The position numbers were made by a program, and so were the translations under genes. This document shows, piece by piece, positions 37,175 to 48,261 of a stretch of DNA of 64,000 bases. The stretch's first letter is position 1; each line of letters opens with the position of its first letter. The notes under the pieces were generated by a model that was given only the letters and a program-made list of their open reading frames with translations, had not been told where the DNA came from and did not search any database. The DNA comes from Crotalaria pallida (taxonomy: Eukaryota > Streptophyta > Magnoliopsida > Fabales > Fabaceae), in assembly GCA_037953625.1 (NCBI GenBank), contig CM075651.1, forward strand, positions 67,504,501 to 67,568,500, given 5' to 3'.

Positions 37175-38875
37175 CCATGTAGGCATGAAGTTTCAGCCAT
37201 CACCCTTAAGAAAGATGATCCTGAACAATATGTCAATTCATATTACAAGAGAGAGGCGTATGAGTTGACATACGGGCAAACCATAAGCCCAATCAATGGA
37301 AGAGATATGTGGTCCATTACAAATAATTTTGAAATAGTCCCTCCTCAGTACAAGAGAGGGGTTGGGAGGCCTAAAAAGTTGAGAAGAAGAGAGCCATTTG
37401 AGGTTCGCAAACCAATGGCACTGTATGTTAGGCTGCAAAAAGGACTTACAAGACAAAAATGTGGCACATGTCAAGAAGTAGGACACAACAACAAATCATG
37501 CCCAGTGAGGAAGGTAATTCTATTGTAATTTACTGTGTCTTTTATAGTTTATTTCTAGACATGTTAGTCTTTTTAATTTGTGTCTAATTTTTCCTATTTG
37601 GCAGAGAATATTGGACACCCTAAGGTCTGTTGAGTCTCAAGGTTATGGAAATGTTGCTGCTGCTGAGTATCAGCCTGCTACTGCTAACTCTCAGCCTGTT
37701 GAACATGCGGAACCTGCTGCTGCTGAACCACCTGCTGCTGCTGAACCCGCTGTTGCTGCTGCTGCTGCCCCTCAACCTAAGGTAATGAAGATTAGTTTAA
37801 AATGTTTATATATTTGTTTATTATTTACATTACTGTAATATATTTATGAATGTTTTACATATTCTCACATATGAGGAAATCCAAAGACAAATGTAAGCTA
37901 AAGGGACAATCACAACCTATTGATTATGACACTCTTATTGACATTGATGCTGCAAACTTTCATTCACAACCACTTACAAGGGTATTAAAATAGTTTCATT
38001 TATGTTCTTAATTTAATCATTCATAATATTCTGGATGTTGTCTGGGATATATTTATTTTGATAATGTCAAACTATTTTGATAGAGCAAGTGTAAGAGAGG
38101 AGGTGGAATTTCAATATCACCTTCTGCTGCCAGGAAGATGAAAAATGTAAGATGCAATTGCATTCTTTTTCTTATTTTTAATACTGATATTTGAATACTG
38201 ATTTTACTTTTACTTATTATCCTTTATTTGATGAACACCTATCAATGACACCAATGAATCCTGCTGAGCTTGCAATATATTGGTCTGAGTTGGTGAAGGA
38301 AGTTGACATCACAAAAAAGGGACTAGTGGAAACACTTGAGAAAAGACCAAAAGAAGGAGATGGGAACAACAAAGGAGACAAGAAGGGAGAAAATAAATGA
38401 AGACCTTATAATCATTCACTGTTTTGGTGACATTAGGATTAAAATTCTGATTTGACTATTTTGAAGACAATAGGATCATTCACTGTTTTGACTTGTTTAG
38501 TGTAACATTCGGAATTTTAATTCTAAGAGTAATTAGAATAATGATAAGATTTGGAAGTAAGGATTATTGTAAAAAGGATTTAAAATGATGGATTAGGAGT
38601 TCTTTGAATGCCATAAAGAAGTCAAGAAGTATTGGCATCAGAAAGGAGCTTGAAAGATGAACAAAAGAGCGTTAGAAGCAATGTTTTCGGTGTTGTAAAC
38701 ACCCTATATTAGGAAATTCAAAATAAAATATTCACAACTCAAAACATAAATTCCACCATTGGATGTGAAGGGTAATATGTGAGGAAGTTTGCTTTCAAAT
38801 TTGAGCAAGATCCGACGGGTAACGAAGAAGTTATGGCATTTTGAAGTGCCAAGGAAAAAGAGAACTGGTCAGACT

Positions 38876-39007
38876 ACTCGAGTAGTACCAGAACTACTCG
38901 AGTAATTCACAAATTACTCGAATAATTCAATGATTAATCGAGTAGTTGGGAGAAACAGAAAGTCCAGAAAATTTGGACTACTCGAGTAATCCACTGACTA
39001 CTCGAGT
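38876..39007. repeat. Array D5: palindromes at exact 20-bp steps
   Basis: ACTCGAGT at 38876 and 38896, then variants ACTCGAAT 38916 and AATCGAGT 38936, all 20 bp apart, then a perfect pair at 38980/39000. Confidence 0.95.
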
Positions 39008-40339
39008 AGTGCGTACTGCATCAGAAATAAAACGTGATTGGGGTCTTCTTCCTCATTCATTCCCTTGTCTTTCTCTCTCTAGGGCACGAAGCTCTCTCTT
39101 CTCTCTCTCTAATTTCATCCTCAATCCTTCCTTAGATCCATAATAAACTACCAAAAATCAATCCCCATCACACACTAACACATAATCATTCATCAATCTC
39201 TTCTATTCCCTCTCACCCACTTCAATCCCCAATTCTCTCTCTCCATCCTTGAAGCTTCAAGAACACCCACCATGGAGAATCATCACATCTAAGTAAGTTG
39301 ATTTGAGTTTCATTCCTTTCTCCTTCAACTTACACAAACTATCATCAATCTCTAATCGTTCTTGCTTTGTTTGGTCACTGTGGGTATAGTTTCTCTCTCC
39401 TCCATAGCCTTGAAGCTTTCTCTCTCTACACCATGGCTAAGTAGGATCAAGCTCTCCTCCTCACTCTTGCTACACATTTAGAGGCTATTTGGTTGAAACT
39501 CAAAAGAAGGGATTTCAAAGAGTTAGGGTTTGGTACTCCCTTCTCTCTCTACAAGGTTAAGGTAAGGGGTTTCATTACCAGTCCTTAAGGGGTGTATTTC
39601 TGGGTAGTTATATCTATCGCTAGGACCGGGGGAAATGTTAATTGTTAATGAACCCTAGAGTAGCCCGCTAATAATGAAGGAAGATAATTAGGAAAGAAAA
39701 TTTAGTTAAAGAAGAGTTGAAACAATTAGCAACGAAATAAACGGAATAATAAGAAAGAAATAAATAAACGGAATTATAAGAACGAGTGAGTAGCGTAAGT
39801 GAGAAAAGGGAGAAATTAGAGATTAACTATGGAGAGCCGGAATTAAATAAAGAAAGTGTAGGAATGAGTTGAGAACTAAATTAGGATAAAATAAGGTTAA
39901 TAGAAATAAATGGAGTGATTGAGTAATTAGCCATTAGAGGAAAGAAATAAACGGAAAATAAGAAAAAGAGAGTTAACGGAAAAAAAAATAATATAATTGG
40001 TTCTAAATGCATGAGCTAGGTATTATTAAATATGAGTGATGTAGGAAAAAGAAACAAAGGAAGAGAAGAAGAAAAAGAAAAGAAAGAGAATGGAATCAAT
40101 GGAGAGTTAGTAACAAGAGTTAAAATATAAAGCATATGACCAAGTTAGGTAGAGTTAATTAAAGGTAAGAATAAACTAGTAAAGTGAAATATTGAAAATA
40201 GTGGAAAGTAAATAATGTGATGATAAGTCCCTAAATAGCGGAATGAGAGAAAAGAGAATAACACAGTAAACCAGAAAAAGAGGCTGAGAAACAGAAAAGG
40301 AGAAAGAAAAAGAAAGAGAAAGAAAGGTAAAAGATAAAA

Positions 40340-40640
40340 ATCCGATGCGGGCCTGAGAAGGCGTATCGGCATCGATGCGAGCCTGTGAGGGCGTGTTGAT
40401 TGAAAAGGAAAGATGAAAGTCCGATGCGGGCCTGAGAAGGCGTATCGGCATCGATGCGAGCCTATGAGGGCGTGTCGATTAAAAAGGAAAAGTGGAAGTC
40501 CGATGCGGGCCTGAGAAGGCGTATCGGCATCGATGCGAGCCTGTGAGGGCGTGTCGATTAGAAAGGAAAGAAGGAAGTCCGATGCGGGCCTGAGAAGGCG
40601 TATCGGCAACGATGCGAGCCTGTGAGGGCATGTCGATTAA
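40340..40640. repeat. 79-bp minisatellite, four units
   Basis: Unit core is CCGATGCGGGCCTGAGAAGG followed by a half-similar GATGCGAGCCTGTGAGGG; it is GC-rich against an AT-rich background. The two halves are themselves diverged copies. Long minus-strand frames here are by-products of the repeat. Confidence 0.93.
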
Positions 40641-41458
40641 AAAGAATATGAATGGAAAATGGATAAAGGATATGGAGTGTATGCAGATCACTGATTTGTG
40701 GTTGCATACACTGTGCGTAGATCTCTGATTTGAGGTTACGTATAAGGGAAAAACGTATAAAGGAAAATGGAAAGGATAAAGGGTAATGAGAATGAAATAA
40801 AAAGGAAATTAAAATGGAAATACAAATGGAAAATGAGAATAAAAAGGAAAATAACGAAAGTAATGAGGAACAAGAATAATTAGAGGTTAGGGATTATCTA
40901 AAAGAAAACAATTAGAAAGAAAAAGAATTGGGAAACAGTTAGGAGGTAAAAAGGAAAGAAGAACATGAATTGAGTAGCATAGCATAGGCTTGAATGGTCT
41001 TGGTGTGTCGTATATATCTGCTTAGAAATCTCTCTTTTAAGTTCTGTGTGATGTTTCCCCTATGTGGTTAATATTTTTTAGGTACACAAGTGGAGCATAC
41101 ACCAGTGCTGGCCGAGATGGATTTTAAGTTCCACTACGTGGAATGTATTTTACATATTTTGGAGTGGATAATTACTTTTTGTAAATTATATATGAATTAG
41201 TAGCTTGCCCTGAAATTTGTATCCATCGGGCGTTAGGATCTGTTATAACTATTAAACTGTTGTTGTTTACGTTTTTTTTAAACAATTCTGGACTGACAGG
41301 TTTTTAGAAGAAAATTTTTGGGAAGTCCGGAAAACAGAGGAAAGTCTGCCGGATTTTCATAAAACCTTTTAAAGAAATTGAAGTATTAAAAAGAAATTTT
41401 CAAACTCCGATTTTAATAAAACCTAAAAATTACTAATAAAAGTGAGAGTGTTACATTT

Positions 41459-41472
41459 TGGTATCAAAGCAG
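41459..41472 (+). promoter_or_regulatory. Primer-binding site of the gag-only element
   Basis: TGGTATCAAAGCAG starts three bases after the 5' LTR end. It is one base off the usual Met-tRNA site TGGTATCAGAGC. Confidence 0.8.
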
Positions 41473-41633
41473 TTTTTCCTCGGCCTTTGGAGTGTGGACT
41501 CACATCTCCGATGGTTACTCACCAAGCGAGTAACTGATTCGTTTAGTAAGAGTCTAAGTCTAGGAATAGGATATTTCGGTCATTGATTAAATATTCAGTC
41601 CTTAACTGGCTGTTCCCTTCATGACCTAACAGT

Positions 41634-42626
41634 ATGGCTGGGCGACGTGCCGAAAATGATCAGATGGCTGCTATATTGGAGAACCTGATTCAACTGAATC
41701 AGAATCAGGCCCGAATGCAACAGAACCAGGCTGAAAACATCGTAGCAGCCGCAGCAGCAGCAGCAGCATTGAATCCACCACCCATTCCTGTCGAAATTGA
41801 CAGGATGGCTCGATTTAGGAAATGCGAACCGCCTAGGTTCGAAAGAGGGTATAATCCAGATGGAGCTCAGCGATGGCTCAAGGAAATTGAGAAGATCCTT
41901 CGCACCATGGCGCCACCTGCTGAACAAACTGTGTTGCTAGCGCAGTATATGTTGACTGATGAAGCAGAGTATTGGTGGGAACGAGTGCGAAGAGAATTGG
42001 AGGCAGCTAATCAGGATATCACTTTTGATCTGTTTAAGGCTCACTTCCTGGGAAAGTATTTTTCTGAGGATGTTCGTAGGGAAAAGGAGATCGCTTTTCT
42101 GCATCTGGAGCCAGGAAGTATGAATGTCGGTGAATATGCGGCACAATTTGAAGATCTGATTCGCTATTCTGGCAGTTATCGGGATGCAGACGAACGCACC
42201 AAGTGTATTAAATTTGAAGCAGGTCTCAATGCCAAGATTCGGACTATCTTTGTGCACCAGGGTATAGCTAACCTCTCTCAGCTGGTGAATATGACTAGCG
42301 CTTATGAGAAGAGTTTGAATCAGTGTGAAGCAGAGAAAAGGAGCAAGAATATACCGAATGAAGTAGGTCTTAACAGGGGTAAGGAATTGGCTCATGAATC
42401 AGACCCACGCTTTGACATCAACACTATGGAAGTAGTACCGAGGGACGTGGCCTTTAATGTGAATGCCCCGAGAACCAGGCCACCATGCACACTATGTGGG
42501 GGAGTCCATCGGAAACTGTGCCTGATGCTGAAACAACACAGAAAACAGGGTCTCTGCTATATGTGCGGACAACCGGGACACATTGGGGCGAACTGTCCGA
42601 GACGTATCAGAGAAGGGAGCGAATAA
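41634..42626 (+). CDS. gag: Gag capsid-nucleocapsid protein, 330 aa
   Basis: Structural protein that packages element RNA. The N-terminus is Gln/Asn-rich with a ten-residue Ala run (from residue 39). It is followed by the Retrotrans_gag capsid region: PPRFERGYNPDGAQRWLKEI, AEYWWERVRRELEA, FKAHFLGKYF, EFLHLEPGSMNVGEYAAQF-like segment. The C-terminus has a CCHC zinc knuckle CYMCGQPGHIGANC at about residue 309. A stop follows at 42624-42626 with no continuation into protease. The frame is intact although the element has no pol, as expected if Gag is used and the enzymes are supplied in trans. The start is the first ATG after the primer-binding site, 160 bp downstream. Confidence 0.92.
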   Translation: MAGRRAENDQMAAILENLIQLNQNQARMQQNQAENIVAAAAAAAALNPPPIPVEIDRMARFRKCEPPRFERGYNPDGAQRWLKEIEKILRTMAPPAEQTVLLAQYMLTDEAEYWWERVRRELEAANQDITFDLFKAHFLGKYFSEDVRREKEIAFLHLEPGSMNVGEYAAQFEDLIRYSGSYRDADERTKCIKFEAGLNAKIRTIFVHQGIANLSQLVNMTSAYEKSLNQCEAEKRSKNIPNEVGLNRGKELAHESDPRFDINTMEVVPRDVAFNVNAPRTRPPCTLCGGVHRKLCLMLKQHRKQGLCYMCGQPGHIGANCPRRIREGSE

Positions 42627-44397
42627 ACTAATCCAAGGTACTTTTCATATTAATACTGCATCAACTAGTTATTTTAGCGTCTTTGCCTAGAGTAAGTGTG
42701 AGTGGTGTGATCTAGAAGGAGTCGATAAGTGTTAAATCCTTAGTTAGAAATTCCACCAAGCTCAATCATGATAGTGTCATCCTCTGATAGAGTGTGAGGT
42801 CAGGATTGGTCGTCCTTTCTCTTGCACCTGTTAAAAGATAAAGCTACCATTCAATAACGCAGTGATGTACAGTTGATAAATGTGAGATTGGGACTGACCA
42901 CCTCGGCCTTCGCCTTTATTGACATGTTATATTATTGCAATCATCTAGTGGAGATCCGAACAAACCATTTAGGAATTATATCTTTGTCGAAAGCCCGATT
43001 GAACTATAATCCTATAGGATCCTTACTAAGACTCGTGAACAGCGATTCGCAAACCATCCCCATACAAGACGCTCATATTCTACATTTCCACTAAGAACAT
43101 CCAACTAAGTGATCGGACCACCCCTTTAACTTGTATGAGAACTTTGCCACACGTGTAGGTATGAAGAGTCATCATGTCACAAAAAATTCAAAACCACACC
43201 AATAATGCCGATTAGCAGTCAACTTAATTCCATGTACCACCTCGCCAACCAATTAAGAACCTAGCTAATCAATTCTTGGAATCAACCCAGTTTCCTCCCT
43301 ACCTTCAACTTACTCAGGTATGCTGACACTAAGTGGGGGAGACTTGACGACTCAATTCGGATCCTATCCAAGCGACAATAACTCGAAACCATACCATAAG
43401 CTATAGGACTACCAAACAGATAATCCCAAACGCTCTGCAGAGGATCGAATGAGGGTTAAACTAGAGGTAAAACTAGACCTTGACTTTGACCCTCAAGTGG
43501 AATCGATCTCTAGGAATTCTTTTACCGAATTGGAATTATTAAACGAATGAGAAGGAAGTAGCATCGAAGTAGAATGCAAACGCGGTGAAGATTGATTTTA
43601 AGAGTGACTTTGCTAGACTCACTTGAAGGAGTAAAAGGTGAACGGGATAACAGTGAAGTCACGAAGTGGAATCTCAAGAAGGACGTTACGTCGGAACACC
43701 GCAAGTGATAATCTCAGTCCTTTGGTACCCTGTGCATTTGATAGGACCCCGGTTGACCGAGACCAATCAGTTAGCCGCAGATCCATAGAAAACGCGTCCT
43801 TCGACGACTCTCTGCTGAAAATGCACAATTTGGGGATAATCTCCATTGTCTTCTTGCTTGACATGTATCCAGCCCATCCTGGGTCATCTTGCAAAGATCA
43901 TGAGACTCATTCTGGAGTGCTTCATGTTTCTTCTTTTCATCTTCACTCTCTTCAAGCTTCAAGCATCTCAGATGCCTAGGTGAGAATTTGCCAAGTCGTA
44001 GAAACCCGACATAATTCTATGCCTACCGATAGATAGTTACCCACGTGTCCTCTTTTCAACCTTGAATACCGGTCGGGAACCTGTGTACTTTATCCTGGAC
44101 AACGGATGATTATACCCCTTAGCATGGACATAATCAAGTATGTCAATGCTAAGTAGGGGAAGAATTCAATCCAAGGAATGGGAGATGGAACTTTAATAAT
44201 AAGAAAACGAACGATCCTGTGTAGATAGAGATAATACACAGTATTAGAAGACGGGCACTAAAGTGGGCATGACCCTAACCACACCTGGAGTGGGGAATAA
44301 AAACTGAAGGGAAGTGAAGACCATAGTCGAAATTTTTACCAATGGGATCGTTCTCCAATTACGAAACTCAACGAAATTTCGGGGACGAAATTATAAT
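42627..44397. other. Non-coding filler of the gag-only element
   Basis: About 1.77 kb between gag and the polypurine tract with no recognisable pol motif in any frame. The longest frames are about 110 codons and look random. Origin unknown; it may be packaging spacer or acquired sequence. Confidence 0.7.
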
Positions 44398-44411
44398 AAG
44401 TGGGGGAGAAT
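44398..44411 (+). promoter_or_regulatory. Polypurine tract of the gag-only element
   Basis: AAGTGGGGGAGAAT directly before the 3' LTR TGTAACATCC, preceded by TTTCGGGGACGAAATT as in the Tekay element. Confidence 0.85.
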
Positions 44412-44786
44412 TGTAACATCCGGAATTTTAATTCTAAGAGTAATTAGAATAATGATAAGATTTGGAAGTAAGGATTATTGTAAAAAGGATTTAAAATGAT
44501 GGATTAGGAGTTCTTTGAATGCCATAAAGAAGCCAAGAAGTATTGGCATCAGAAAGGAGCTTGAAAGATGAACAACAGAGCGTTAGAAGCAATGTTTTCG
44601 GTGTTGTAAACACCCTATATTAGGAAATTCAAAATAAAATATTTACAACTCAAAACGTAAATTCCACCGTTGGATGTGAAGGGTAATATGTGAGGAAGCT
44701 TGCTTTCAAATTTGAGCAAGATCCGACGGGTAACGAAGAAGTTATGGCATTTTGAAGTGCCAAGGAAAAAGAGAACTGGTCAGACT

Positions 44787-44918
44787 ACTCGAGTAGTACC
44801 AGAATTACTCGAGTAATTCACAAATTACTCGAGTAATTCAATGAGTAATCGAGTAGTTGGGAGAAACAGAAAGTCCAGAAAATTTGGACTACTCGAGTAG
44901 TCCACTGACTACTCGAGT
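44787..44918. repeat. Array D3: palindromes at exact 20-bp steps
   Basis: ACTCGAGT at 44787, 44807 and 44827, AATCGAGT at 44847, then 44891/44911. All steps within groups are 20 bp. Confidence 0.95.
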
Positions 44919-46257
44919 AGTGCGTACTGCATCAGAAATAAAACGTGATTGGGGTCTTCTTCCTCATTCATTCCCTTGTCTTTCTCTCTCTAGGGCACAA
45001 AGCTCTCTCTTCTCTCTCTCTAATTTCATCCTCAAATCCTTCCTTAGATCCATAATAAACTACCAAAAATCAATCCCCATCACACACTAACACATAATCA
45101 TTCATCAATCTCTTCTATTCCCTCTCACCCACTTCAATCCCCAATTCTCTCTCTCTCCATCCTTGAAGCTTCAAGAGCACCCACCATGGAGAATCATCAC
45201 ATCTAAGTAAGTTGATTTGAGTTTCATTCCTTTCTCCTTCAACTTACACAAACTATCATCAATCTCTAATCGTTCTTGCTTTGTTTGGTCACTGTGGGTA
45301 TAGTTTCTCTCTCCTCCATAGCCTTGAAGCTTTCTCTCTCTACACCATGGCTAAGTAGGATCAAGCTCTCCTCCTCACTCTTGCTACACATTTAGAGGCT
45401 ATTTGGTTGAAACTCAAAAGAAGGGATTTCAAAGAGTTAGGGTTTGGTACTCCCTTCTCTCTCTACAAGGTTAAGGTAAGGGGTTTCATTACCAGTCCTT
45501 AAGGGGTGTATTTCTGGGTAGTTATATCTATCGCTAGGACCGGGGGAAATGTTAATTGTTAATGAACCCTAGAGTAGCCCTCTAATAATGAAGGAATATA
45601 ATTAGGAAAGAAAATTTAGTTAAAGAAGAGTTGAAACAATTAGCAACGAAATAAACGGAATAATAAGAAAGAAATAAATAAACGGAATTATAAGAACGAG
45701 TGAGTAGCGTAAGTGAGAAAAGGGAGAAATTAGAGATTAACTATGGAGAGCCGGAATTAAATAAAGAAAGTGTAGGAATGAGTTGAGAACTAAATTAGGA
45801 TAAAATAAGGTTAATAGAAATAAATGGAGTGATTGAGTAATTAGCCATTAGAGGAAAGAAATAAACGGAAAATAAGAAAAAGAGAGTTAACGGAAAAAAA
45901 AAGAAATAATATAATTGGTTCTAAATGCATGAGCTAGGTATTATTAAATATGAGTGATGTAGGAAAAAGAAACAAAGGAAGAGAAGAAGAAAAAGAAAAG
46001 AAAGAGAATGGAATCAATGGAGAGTTAGTAACAAGAGTTAAAATATAAAGCATATGACCAAGTTAGGTAGAGTTAATTAAAGGTAAGAATAAACTAGTAA
46101 AGTGAAATATTGAAAATAGTGGAAAGTAAATAATGTGATGATAAGTCCCTAAATAGCGGAATGAGAGAAAAGAGAATAACACAGAAAACCAGAAAAAGAG
46201 GCTGAGAAACAGAAAAGGAGAAAGAAAAAGAAAGAGAAAGAAAGGTAAAAGATAAAA

Positions 46258-46715
46258 ATCCGATGCGGGCCTGAGAAGGCGTATCGACATCGATGCGAGC
46301 CTGTGAGGGCGTGTCAATTGAAAAGGAAAGATGAAAGTCCGATGCGGGCCTGAGAAGGCGTATCGGCATCGATGCGAGCCTATGAGGGCGTGTCGGTTAA
46401 AAAGGAAAAGTGGAAGTCCGATGCGGGCCTGAGAAGGCGTATCGGCATCGATGCGAGCCTGTGAGGGCGTGTCGATTAGAAAGGAAAGATGGAAGTCCGA
46501 TGCGGGCCTGAGAAGGCGTATCGGCATCGATGCGAGCCTATGAGGGCGTGTCGATTAAAAAGGAAAAGTGGAAGTCCGATGCGGGCCTGAGAAGGCGTAT
46601 CGGCATCGATGCGAGCCTGTGAGGGCGTGTCGATTAGAAAGGAAAGATGGAAGTCCGATGCGGGCCTGAGAAGGCGTATCGGCAACGATGCGAGCCTGTG
46701 AGGGCGTGTCGATTA
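46258..46715. repeat. 79-bp minisatellite, six units
   Basis: Same unit as 40340-40640. Units 2-3 are repeated as units 4-5 (shared aaaagtggaa / aaagatggaa linkers), which explains six units against four in the 5' LTR. Confidence 0.93.
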
Positions 46716-47571
46716 AAAAGAATATGAATGGAAAATGGATAAAGGATATGGAGTGTATGCAGATCACTGATTTGTGGTTGCATACACTGTGCGTAGATCT
46801 CTGATTTGAGGTTACGTATAAGGGAAAAACGTATAAAGGAAAATGGAAAGGATAAAGGGTAATGAGAATGAAATAAAAAGGAAATTAAAATGGAAATACA
46901 AATGGAAAATGAGAATAAAAAGGAAAATAACGAAAGTAATGAGGAACAAGAATAATTAGAGGTTAGGGATTATCTAAAAGAAAACAATTAGAAAGAAAAA
47001 GAATTGGGAAACAGTTAGGAGGTAAAAAGGAAAGAAGAACATGAATTGAGTAGCATAGCATAGGCTTGAATGGTCTTGGTGTGTTGTATATATCTGCTTA
47101 GAAATCTCTCTTTTAAGTTCTGTGTGATGCTTCCCCTGTGTGGTTAATATTTTTCAGGTACACAAGTGGAACATACACCAGTGTTGGCCGAGCAGGATTT
47201 TAAGTTCTACTACGTGGAATGTATTTTACATATTTTGGAGTGGACAATTACTTTTTTTAAATTATATATGAATTAGTAGCTTGCCCTGAAATTTGTATCC
47301 ATCGGGCGTTAGGATCTGTTATAACTATTAAACTGTTGTTGTTTACGTTTTTTTAAACAATTCTGGACTGACAGGTTTTTAGAAGAAAATTTTTGGGAAG
47401 TCCGGAAAACAGAGAAAACTCTGCCGGATTTTCGTAAAACCTTTTAAAGAAATTTAAGTATTAAAAAGAAATTTTCAAACTACGATTTTAATAAAACCTA
47501 AAAATTACTAATAAAAGTGAGAGTGTTACATTTAGGACCTTACAAGGATTCACTGTTTTGGCTGTAATTAT

Positions 47572-47804
47572 GGTGTGCATATGACACATGACTGTAACTT
47601 GTTTTGGGATCAAATTATGGTGTGCTTATGACACACCATTCTTAATTATGTGGATGTAATTTTGGTGTGCATATGACACGAATTTGTTTTAGGATCAAAT
47701 TTGGTGTGCTTATGGCACACCTTTGATAATTATGTATCAATGTATTCCTTGGCAGTGTATGAAATTCACTATCTTTGAACAAAATTGTGTGCTTATGACA
47801 CACC
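47572..47804. repeat. Five hairpin-forming repeats in the MULE inter-gene region
   Basis: GGTGTGCWTATGACACACC or variants at 47572, 47619, 47664, 47703 and 47786. Each is a near-perfect inverted repeat (GGTGTG ... CACACC). Spacing is 47, 45, 39 and 83 bp, so this is a decaying ~45-bp tandem repeat. It lies between the ends of the convergent transposase and GRF genes. Confidence 0.85.
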
Positions 47805-48095
47805 TTTCTTAGCCACAAACTATACCTACTACAGGAACTATATTTGAAGACATCTTTGAAAATTGTGTGCAATGGCAGGAAGTATAGCTATATTAGCCAT
47901 AAACTATAGATATTGCAGGAACTATATTTGAGTGCAAATGGATGTATTTAAGTGCAAATGGATTATGAATTTCATCAAAGAAACACCATATGCAAAAAAC
48001 CATAATAAATTACCAATGAAACATAGTACATCATGATATCATTACTACCAACTACTTCACTGACCATCATCAATAGCTTACAATACCAAATCAAA

Positions 48096-48261
48096 ACTAC
48101 TTGTGAAAATCAGTACCTACTTCATGCTAACTACCAACCTCAATGGCATTCCATTGTATTACCAACTAACACATACCCACTACTTGTGCAAATCACTACC
48201 TACTTTATAGTAACTACCCACTACAATGGCATTCCATTGTATTACCAACTAACACATACCC
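48096..48261. repeat. 83-bp tandem duplication
   Basis: 48096-48178 and 48179-48261 share ACTACTTGTG, CTACCTACTT and AATGGCATTCCATTGTATTA. The GRF gene stop codon at 48214 lies in the second unit. Confidence 0.85.

Larger units (their letters stand above)
17895..38400 (+). pseudogene. MULE (mudrA-like) transposase, decayed and split by three insertion sites
   Basis: Coding blocks in order: N-terminal PB1-like module (17895-18230, AAFCVGGSFLLDPDLRY ... DLWSYFDAVAAVKDMGY); acidic region (25842-26470); Mutator DNA-binding domain (FKWSVGLEFTSLVVFKQAI, KCKYDCGF); DDE core with Asp in FISVDGCHL and ISDKQKGL and the C-LQHLYNN motif; SWIM finger CACGFWKLVGIPC-RHE; C-terminal YGQTISPINGRDMW, GRPKKLRRR and zinc knuckle CGTCQEVGHNNKSC. 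Further small C-terminal exons follow (37605-37781, ~37875-37980, 38084-38146, last ending 38400). Clear intron at 27320-27401. In-frame stops include TAA 25845, TGA 26211, TGA 26951, and several more to 27670. Frameshifts lie near 26774 and 27926. Insertions split it after residue ~112 and inside the SWIM codons Pro-Cys-Arg. Certainly non-functional. Confidence 0.85.
38501..41455 (+). repeat. 5' LTR of the gag-only element
   Basis: 2955 bp. Contains array D5 (38876-39007), a CT-rich section, an AG-rich section and a four-unit 79-bp minisatellite (about 40340-40640). Confidence 0.93.
38501..47530 (+). mobile_element. Gag-only non-autonomous LTR element (TR-GAG type)
   Basis: Flanked by tttag (38496-38500 and 47531-47535). 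LTRs are 38501-41455 (2955 bp) and 44412-47530 (3119 bp), TGTAACATYC ... GAGTGTTACA. The internal region has a primer-binding site, one intact gag frame, about 1.8 kb without coding sequence, and a polypurine tract. No protease, RT, RNase H or integrase is present. The polypurine region matches the Tekay element upstream, so Tekay proteins could mobilise it (inference). Confidence 0.92.
44412..47530 (+). repeat. 3' LTR of the gag-only element
   Basis: 3119 bp, about 160 bp longer than the 5' LTR, almost all from two extra minisatellite units. Other differences are scattered substitutions. Confidence 0.93.

Noticed and set aside
40145..40691. Minus-strand frames of 70-154 codons with repeated PIRLLRPASDF (also 46063-46767)
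   Set aside because: They are translations of the 79-bp minisatellite; the period is not a protein feature and both LTR copies produce them.
43638..43979. Possible pol remnant in the gag-only element
   Set aside because: No RT, integrase or protease motif in any frame; the 113-codon frame is consistent with chance.
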